In this document: positions 13,189 to 17,465 of the stretch, in pieces
Numbering within the stretch: position 1 is the stretch's first letter
Layout: every line of letters starts with the position of its first letter
Origin: an uncultured Eubacteriales bacterium
GTDB lineage: Bacteria; Bacillota; Clostridia; Oscillospirales; CAG-272
Direction: 5' to 3'
DNA: 17,465 bases
NCBI GenBank assembly: GCA_900546315.1
Contig: URCP01000062.1
Location: 1-17,465, forward strand
The notes under the pieces: model-generated
The model's database searches: none
What the model was told of the DNA's origin: nothing
What the model saw: only the letters and a program-made list of their open reading frames with translations
Translations under genes and position numbers: made by a program

Positions 13189-13752
13189 ATGGAAAAGCAG
13201 CAGAATTCGGAACTCAGCGCAGCTGACGCAGAGTTCGTGGAGCTCGTTTCTTCGATAAGCATTGGTTCGAGGCTCGCGATCGAAGAGGGCTTCATTCAGC
13301 ACGGCGACACGACTTGTCTGAAACACAGCGTCGCGGTCGCGTATTTCTCCTATCGCGCGGCGATACATTACGGATGGATGGGGTTCCGTCTGTTCGAGCT
13401 CGTCCGCGGGGCGATACTTCATGATTATTTTCTCTACGATTGGCATGACACGACGCCGAAAAACGGTCTGCACGGTTTTTCGCACCCGTACACGGCGTTC
13501 TGCAACGCGCTGGGCGATTTTGACCTGACTGAGATCGAGGTCGACGTCATCGTCAAGCATATGTTCCCTCTGACTCCGATCTTCCCACGCTTCAAAGAGA
13601 GCGCGGTCGTCTCGATAATGGACAAAATCTGCTCATTATACGAGGTGTTCGGCAGAAATACATACAAAATTCCGGCGATCCGCCTCGCTCACACGAAGAT
13701 TCTCGAGCACGCGCGGGTCAAGGTGCCTGTAATAGCCGAAGGCGCCGAGTAA
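13189..13752 (+). CDS. HD-domain phosphohydrolase
   Basis: A 187-residue cytoplasmic protein with an HD-type metal-binding domain. The histidine and aspartate positions are His46 (CLKHSVAVA), the His78-Asp79 doublet (AILHDYFLYDWH), His95 and His99 (HGFSHPYTA), His124 (VIVKHMFPLTP) and Asp145 (SIMDKICSL), which is a full H..HD..H..D set. This pattern is typical of uncharacterised HD hydrolases of Firmicutes that may act on nucleotides or phospho-compounds; the substrate is unknown. AAGGAGG lies 16 bases before the ATG, which is unusually far, but no closer in-frame start is available. It is the last gene of the synthetase string, ending 8 bases before a terminator. Confidence 0.87.
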   Translation: MEKQQNSELSAADAEFVELVSSISIGSRLAIEEGFIQHGDTTCLKHSVAVAYFSYRAAIHYGWMGFRLFELVRGAILHDYFLYDWHDTTPKNGLHGFSHPYTAFCNALGDFDLTEIEVDVIVKHMFPLTPIFPRFKESAVVSIMDKICSLYEVFGRNTYKIPAIRLAHTKILEHARVKVPVIAEGAE

Positions 13753-13759
13753 AAATGAC

Positions 13760-13791
13760 AAAAAGCTGTCGTGATTTCACGACAGCTTTTT
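13760..13791. terminator. Bidirectional rho-independent terminator
   Basis: A 15-base arm (13760-13774) pairs perfectly with 13777-13791, giving a GC-containing stem with an A-run on the left and a T-run on the right. It can end the plus-strand transcript of the HD gene and the minus-strand transcript of the small gene at 13994-13791, whose stop codon lies at its right edge. Confidence 0.92.
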
Positions 13792-13994
13792 CAGTTCTGC
13801 TTCTGAACGCTTTTATATTCGTCGTAATATTTGTAAAACGGGCACCGACCGTTCGGACTTTCCATCATCCGCACGTACTCGTCCTCATCGAGGTTCGCGA
13901 TGCACACGTTGTCGTCCATGTCGTCGTCCCAGTCGTAGAATTCGCAGGTATCGCAGGACGGCTTGATGTGCTTGTGCAGCTGTTTTTCTTCCAT
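13791..13994 (-). CDS. DUF6472-type small cysteine protein
   Basis: A 67-residue acidic protein with four cysteines at residues 14, 17, 31 and 51 (CDTC, VC, RCPFY), spaced so that they could bind a zinc or iron atom. The pattern of CDxC, a run of acidic residues, LDEDEYVRMM and CPFYKYYDEYKSVQKQN at the end fits the short conserved protein of Clostridia that I know as DUF6472; I have recognised it by eye and have not searched. The start has GGGAAGAG 3 bases or so upstream. The gene lies alone between the terminator at 13760-13791 and the rpsI terminator. Function unknown. Confidence 0.8.
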   Translation of the reverse strand: MEEKQLHKHIKPSCDTCEFYDWDDDMDDNVCIANLDEDEYVRMMESPNGRCPFYKYYDEYKSVQKQN

Positions 13995-14052
13995 AAACTC
14001 TTCCCTGTTTTGAATAAATAACTCCTCAAAAATTCAGAATTATATAACAAAG

Positions 14053-14068
14053 CCCCGCAAAAGCGGGG
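14053..14068 (-). terminator. Hairpin terminator of the rplM-rpsI unit
   Basis: CCCCGC (14053-14058) and GCGGGG (14063-14068) form a GC stem with a four-A loop on the plus strand; reading leftward the stem is followed by CTTTGTT. It lies about 50 bases after the rpsI stop. The flanking A and T bases extend the stem with one wobble pair. Confidence 0.8.
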
Positions 14069-14116
14069 TTTTGTCGCAATATCTGCAATACGCGAAAGCG
14101 TATCCTGCAAACGTAC

Positions 14117-14527
14117 TTATCTCTTGGAGAACTGGCTTGCGCGGCGTGCTGCCTTGAGTCCGTACTTCTTTCTTTCCTTCATACGAGGGTCGCGAGTCAG
14201 GAAGCCTGCCTTCTTGAGCTCGGGACGATAGGTCTCGTCAGCCTGAAGAAGCGCGCGGGAAAGACCATGACGGATAGCGCCGGCCTGTCCGGAAAGTCCG
14301 CCGCCCTTAACGGTAGCGATGATATCGAACTTGCCCTCAGTTCCGGTAACGCCGAAAGGCTGGTTAATGATGAGCTTCAGGGTCTCGAGGCCGAAGTAAT
14401 CGTCGACAGACTTGCCGTTGACGGTAATAACGCCGGTTCCCGGAACGATGCGGACGCGAGCGACAGATTTCTTTCTTCTGCCGGTGCCGTAGAAATACGG
14501 TTTTGCACTGGTATACATATTATTCAT
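14117..14527 (-). CDS. rpsI: 30S ribosomal protein S9 (uS9)
   Basis: Ribosomal protein S9, whose C-terminal tail reaches the P-site tRNA on the small subunit. The 136-residue sequence shows the family's YGTGRRKKSVARVRIVPG, GGGLSGQAGAIRHGLSRAL, TRDPRMKERKKYGLKAARRASQFSKR and the invariant C-terminal Lys-Arg. Two starts are possible: the ATG at 14527, 4 bases after GGAG, and the ATG at 14518, 10 bases after GAGG, which would remove three residues (Met-Asn-Asn). The stop of rplM lies 15 bases upstream, so they are co-transcribed, the standard bacterial arrangement. Confidence 0.97.
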   Translation of the reverse strand: MNNMYTSAKPYFYGTGRRKKSVARVRIVPGTGVITVNGKSVDDYFGLETLKLIINQPFGVTGTEGKFDIIATVKGGGLSGQAGAIRHGLSRALLQADETYRPELKKAGFLTRDPRMKERKKYGLKAARRASQFSKR

Positions 14528-14542
14528 TCCTCTCCTTCGTTA

Positions 14543-15004
14543 TTATTCTGCCGGATAAGCGACGGGCTTCTGAGCCTGCTGCTTGTGTTCTGCGCCGGCG
14601 TAGACCTTGAGTCTTGCGATCTGCATATCGCCGAGGGAGTTCTTAGTGAGCATTCCCTTGACTGCGAGCTGCATTGCGAGCTCCGGCTTGGTAGCCATAA
14701 GAGTACGATAATTCGTCTCCTTGAGACCGCCGATGTAACCGGAATAACGGCGATAGAACTTCTGATCGAGTTTCTTGCCGGTGAGGACAGCCTTCTCCGC
14801 GTTGATGATGATGACAAACTCGCCGCAGTCAACGTTCGGGGTGTACTCCGGTCTGTGCTTACCTCTGAGGATGGTAGCTGCGAGAACCGCAGTCTTGCCG
14901 AGCGGCTTGCCTGCCGCGTCGATCACGTACCATTTGCGCTCGAGGGTTTCCTTTTTAGCCATGTATGTGGACATAGCTGACTTCTGAGCCATGCTTTTGG
15001 ACAT
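14543..15004 (-). CDS. rplM: 50S ribosomal protein L13 (uL13) with duplicated N-terminus
   Basis: Ribosomal protein L13 of the large subunit, an early assembly protein. Family sequence is plain: ERKWYVIDAAGKPLGKTA, LRGKHRPEYTPNVDCGEFVI and KPELAMQLAVKGMLTKNSLG. The usual Clostridia protein begins MSTYMAKKE or similar; here that start is at 14974, preceded by ten residues MSKSMAQKSA that look like a copy of it. The ribosome binding site GGAGGA lies 8 bases before the upstream ATG at 15004, and none lies before 14974, so I take 15004 (153 residues). The extra residues come from a 30-bp tandem duplication. It is first of the two-gene ribosomal unit. Confidence 0.95.
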   Translation of the reverse strand: MSKSMAQKSAMSTYMAKKETLERKWYVIDAAGKPLGKTAVLAATILRGKHRPEYTPNVDCGEFVIIINAEKAVLTGKKLDQKFYRRYSGYIGGLKETNYRTLMATKPELAMQLAVKGMLTKNSLGDMQIARLKVYAGAEHKQQAQKPVAYPAE

Positions 15005-15010
15005 CGCTGA
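14951..15010 (-). repeat. 30-bp tandem duplication at the rplM start
   Basis: On the minus strand, 15010-14981 and 14980-14951 are adjacent 30-bp copies with 24 of 30 bases the same (my count). Each copy contains TCAGC, ATGTCC and ATGGCT at the same places. Because 30 is a multiple of three, the frame is kept and the protein gains ten residues. Only the upstream copy has a ribosome binding site. Confidence 0.85.
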
Positions 15011-15042
15011 ATTCCTCCGTTTAACAATAGGATTATATTAGT

Positions 15043-15065
15043 CCGCGCAAAAACACGCGGTGTTT
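15043..15065 (-). other. Competing hairpins in the rplM leader
   Basis: Within the roughly 68-base leader, CCGCG (15043-15047) can pair with CGCGG (15056-15060), while AAACAC (15051-15056) can pair with GTGTTT (15060-15065). The two stems share bases and exclude each other. Ribosomal leaders of this kind (L13 leader RNAs in Bacillota) are known to be autoregulatory; whether this one is such a leader is inference. Confidence 0.4.
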
Positions 15066-15078
15066 CTCAACGTACAAT

Positions 15079-15107
15079 ATTATACCACACCCGAAAGCAT
15101 TTGTCAA
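15079..15107 (-). promoter_or_regulatory. Perfect sigma-70-type promoter of rplM-rpsI
   Basis: On the minus strand TTGACA (15107-15102) and TATAAT (15084-15079) are exactly 17 bases apart. The expected start is near 15072, leaving about 68 leader bases before the ATG at 15004. Confidence 0.92.
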
Positions 15108-15219
15108 GGGGTTTTTCAAAAAAAGTCCGGAATTTTTGATTTACCTATCCGAAAGCTCTCGTTTTCTTCGTTTTAGACCCGTTTTCGTCCCGATTATGAG
15201 CTCGTCCGGAACGATTTTG

Positions 15220-15843
15220 TCAGTCGGAAACGCCCGAAAATCCGGGAAAATCCGCGTCAATGCCACGCGTCGAGCCGAGCAGCGCCGCGTCCTCCGGCAC
15301 GTGAGTGACGATCAGCATCGCGGCGTCCGGAAACACACGCAGAATCGCGTCCGCCGAGATCCGCTTACTGTCCGCGTCGAGCCCCGAAAACGGCTCGTCG
15401 AGCAGCAATATCCGCTCTGAATTCCCTTCCCGCAGGCAGCCAGCCGCGCATAGCCGCGCAATCGCGACACGCCGGCGCATACCGCCGCTCAGCTCGCCGG
15501 GCATAAGTTCAGCAGTGTCCCGGAGCCCAACCGCGTCAAGCGCCGAAATCATCTGTTCCCGCGTCGCCCCGATGAATCTGATGTTGCCCGCGGCGCTCAG
15601 ATTCGGGATCAGCCGGTCCTCCTGAAACAGGCAGAATACCTCTCCGTTCACGGAAATTTCGCCCGCTGACGGCTTTTCGAGCCCGCAGATGAGCCGCAGA
15701 AGTGTGGTTTTCCCGGCGCCCGACGCGGCGGAAAGGCAGACGCGCTCGCCCGCGCGGACCTCCAGCGAGAGATCCGACAGCACTTTGCGCCCGCCATATG
15801 AAAAATCAACGTTTCTGACGCTGACAGCATAAAGAGAATTCAT
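15220..15843 (-). CDS. ABC transporter ATP-binding protein (nitrate/sulfonate/taurine importer type)
   Basis: The ATPase of a three-part importer. The 207 residues include Walker A at 38-47 (SAASGAGKTT; the first glycine of GxxxxGK is Ala39, while Gly44-Lys45-Thr46 are intact), the Q-loop FQEDRL (Gln74), the signature LSGG (118-121), Walker B ILLLDE (Asp149, Glu150) followed by the D-loop SGLD, and the switch His181 in VTH. It is about 40 residues shorter than typical SsuB/TauB proteins. I place the start at 15843, where ATGA overlaps the permease stop by 4 bases and GGAGG is just upstream; the open frame extends 28 codons further but those codons are permease sequence in another frame. The substrate is not evident. 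Confidence 0.9.
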   Translation of the reverse strand: MNSLYAVSVRNVDFSYGGRKVLSDLSLEVRAGERVCLSAASGAGKTTLLRLICGLEKPSAGEISVNGEVFCLFQEDRLIPNLSAAGNIRFIGATREQMISALDAVGLRDTAELMPGELSGGMRRRVAIARLCAAGCLREGNSERILLLDEPFSGLDADSKRISADAILRVFPDAAMLIVTHVPEDAALLGSTRGIDADFPGFSGVSD

Positions 15844-16634
15844 GCGCCCCTCCGTTTCACGCGCGCGGAAATGAGCCGCAGAAGCCGCTCGAGCCCCATT
15901 GACAGCGCGCAGACAGTTATCGTCCACGCGAAGACGTCGGGCGTCTCGAGGTAAATTTTCGCGTTCTGGAGCTGTTTGCCGATCGACAGCGCAGGCTGGC
16001 AGATGACCTCAGCGGCGACGCCGGATTTCCAGGTAAAGCCGAGCGCGTTCAGCGCCCCGGACATGAACGCCGGATAAACCGCGGGCAGAACGATCCCGAA
16101 AAGCGCCCTGCGCGGCGGCACTTTGTACACGCGCGCCATCTCGAGCAGCGACACGTCAACCTCGGAAAGCGCCGTCGACACGCTCTGCCAGACCATCGGA
16201 GCCGCCATAGCGGCGGAAATGAAGGACGGCAGCGCCTCGGTCTTTATCCAGACGAGCGCGAGAATGATGAACGACGCGACCGGCACGGCGCGGACCACCC
16301 GGATGACAGGCGTCAATAAGAGCCGCGCGAGCCCGAAATACCGCGTCAGAAACGCCAGCAGCACTCCGATGATGGTTCCCGCGGCGAACCCGATAGCCAC
16401 CCGACCGAGCGAAAGCGCGGTGGAGAGCCAGAATTTCGACGTCCCGGCGAGCTCGAGCCACCTGAGCGCGACCCTCCGCGGCGACGGAACGAGCAGCTCC
16501 GCGCCGACGATGAGAGAGATCGCCTCCCAGACAGCGAGCCAGAAGAGCGCAAGGAAAACACCCCGCAGCAAACTGCGCTTCGGGTCGTATGGCGTTTTGG
16601 ATTCCTGCCGGTAAATGCGCGAAAGTTCTGACAT
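15840..16634 (-). CDS. ABC transporter permease (nitrate/sulfonate/taurine importer type)
   Basis: The membrane subunit of the importer, 264 residues with about six helices, matching the BPD_transp_1 type (SsuC/TauC-like). The cytoplasmic EAA coupling loop can be seen as EMARVYKVPPRRALFGIVLP near residues 166-185, and conserved VPVASF and WKSGVAAEVI segments follow the family. The gene starts 29 bases after the binding-protein stop, without an evident ribosome binding site in front of the ATG at 16634, and overlaps the ATPase gene by 4 bases. All three genes share strand and order (binding protein, permease, ATPase), which is the standard operon form. Confidence 0.9.
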   Translation of the reverse strand: MSELSRIYRQESKTPYDPKRSLLRGVFLALFWLAVWEAISLIVGAELLVPSPRRVALRWLELAGTSKFWLSTALSLGRVAIGFAAGTIIGVLLAFLTRYFGLARLLLTPVIRVVRAVPVASFIILALVWIKTEALPSFISAAMAAPMVWQSVSTALSEVDVSLLEMARVYKVPPRRALFGIVLPAVYPAFMSGALNALGFTWKSGVAAEVICQPALSIGKQLQNAKIYLETPDVFAWTITVCALSMGLERLLRLISARVKRRGA

Positions 16635-16663
16635 CAGGGTGTTTTACGAGTTTAATATGAGCC

Positions 16664-17465
16664 TCAGCCGAGGTAGTAGAAGCTGTCAGACGGCAGCTCC
16701 CCGCCGACCGATGCCGGGTTGTAATCGAACAGGATCTGGAAATATCCGGTAATTTTATCTTTCATATCCTTACCATCGACATATGTCAGATTGCAGTTCG
16801 GAATTGCCTTTTCGGCGACAGCTGCCGCGGGAATTATCTCGAATTTTTCGCAGAGCTGTGCCGCCGCTGCCGCGTCAGAGCAGTAATCGATAGATTCTTT
16901 GTATTCTTTTAAGAAATTCTTTACAGCCGCTTCATTATTATCAAGGAATTCCGACCTGACAATAACGCAGCCCATCATAAGCGAGCAGTCGAGCCCGAGC
17001 TTGTCCCACTCGGCGTTGACGTCGAGCGCGCGGCGGAGTCCCTCGACCTTCGAGAGAACGGTCGTCGCGGCGGGTTCCGGCACCATCGCGATCGTCGCCT
17101 TGCCGGAAACGAGCGCGGCGACAAGCTCGTCGTTAGCGCCGACGAACTCGATTGTGACATCCTTGTCCGGGTCAAGCCCGTTTTCAGTCAGAATCTTCCT
17201 TAATATATACTCCGGGTTCGCGCCCTGCCCTGTCGACCAGATGGTCTTACCCTTCAAATCGGCGATGGAACTGACAGATTCGCCGTTTTCGAGGATGTGG
17301 AGGACGCCGAGCGTATTGACGGCGAGCATTTTCACCTTACCCTCGGTCTTTTTTGAGAGGACGGCGGCGAGATTTGTCGGCACAGCGGCTATATCAACCT
17401 CCCCTGTCGCAACCTTCGGGACGATCTCGTCTGGTCCGGACGCGAGCGTGAACGTGTAGTTGTTG
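16664..17465 (-). CDS. ABC transporter substrate-binding protein, partial (NMT1/SsuA type)
   Basis: The C-terminal 266 codons of a periplasmic-type, in this organism lipid- or membrane-tethered, binding protein. The reading frame stays open to the right edge of the window, so the N-terminus with the signal or lipobox is missing. The visible part begins with TFTLASGPDEIVPKVATGEV and the family segments DIAAVPTNLAAVL, LKGKTIWSTGQGANPEYILR, VEFVGANDELVAALVSGKA and AMVPEPAATTVL, which match the NMT1/THI5-like and SsuA/TauA type. These bind small molecules such as alkylsulfonates, nitrate, or thiamine precursors; which one cannot be told. An internal GTG at 17383 is not the true start, as coding sequence continues upstream of it. 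Confidence 0.9.
   Translation of the reverse strand, partial: NNYTFTLASGPDEIVPKVATGEVDIAAVPTNLAAVLSKKTEGKVKMLAVNTLGVLHILENGESVSSIADLKGKTIWSTGQGANPEYILRKILTENGLDPDKDVTIEFVGANDELVAALVSGKATIAMVPEPAATTVLSKVEGLRRALDVNAEWDKLGLDCSLMMGCVIVRSEFLDNNEAAVKNFLKEYKESIDYCSDAAAAAQLCEKFEIIPAAAVAEKAIPNCNLTYVDGKDMKDKITGYFQILFDYNPASVGGELPSDSFYYLG

Noticed and set aside
15108..15219. Terminator of the ABC importer operon
   Set aside because: Several T- and A-runs and a weak palindrome around TCCGGA (about 15119-15135) are present, but no stable GC stem with a T-run could be found.

Overview
The window looks like chromosomal DNA of a Gram-positive, low-to-mid GC, Clostridia-like member of the Bacillota. The reasons are ribosome binding sites of the GAAAGGA/AAGGAG type, several perfect TTGACA-17-TATAAT promoters, an rplM-rpsI pair in the usual order, a DUF6472-type small protein, a TagO/WecA-like enzyme, and a small gene cluster of a kind I associate with spore-forming Clostridia. 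The exact genus cannot be read from the sequence. I see no phage, transposon, CRISPR array, tRNA or rRNA.

Layout. 51-1169 (-) is a Gfo/Idh/MocA sugar oxidoreductase behind a consensus promoter whose start region is covered by a perfect inverted repeat, a likely operator. 1282-2294 (-) is a YfcE-type phosphodiesterase followed closely by a two-helix membrane protein. 2393-3594 (+) is a three-gene cluster of small proteins without known function; the last is rich in Cys and Pro and ends in two hydrophobic blocks. 3647-7341 (-) runs aminotransferase, then TagO/WecA-like glycosyl-1-phosphate transferase, then a membrane-anchored extracytoplasmic protein. 7550-10098 (+) holds a membrane-anchored unknown protein and an M24 aminopeptidase P.

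10303-13752 (+) is a string of four genes behind a perfect sigma-70 promoter: an AMP-forming acyl-CoA/acyl-ACP synthetase, a stand-alone acyl carrier protein, a membrane-anchored NERD-domain protein and an HD-domain phosphohydrolase. The gaps in this string carry AT-rich TGAATAT-type repeats and palindromes. It ends at a strong hairpin terminator shared with the convergent DUF6472-type gene. 14117-15004 (-) is rplM-rpsI behind another perfect promoter and a short leader with competing hairpins. The rplM start region is tandemly duplicated (30 bp twice), which lengthens the L13 N-terminus. 15220-17465 (-) is a nitrate/sulfonate/taurine/NMT1-type ABC importer (binding protein, permease, ATPase); the binding protein gene runs off the right edge.

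Most of the window is housekeeping or ordinary accessory metabolism. The parts that stand out are the unknown three-gene cluster, the acyl activation/ACP/NERD/HD string with its repeat-laden gaps, the duplicated rplM start, and the operator over the oxidoreductase promoter. All functional statements are read from motifs by eye; no database search was run.
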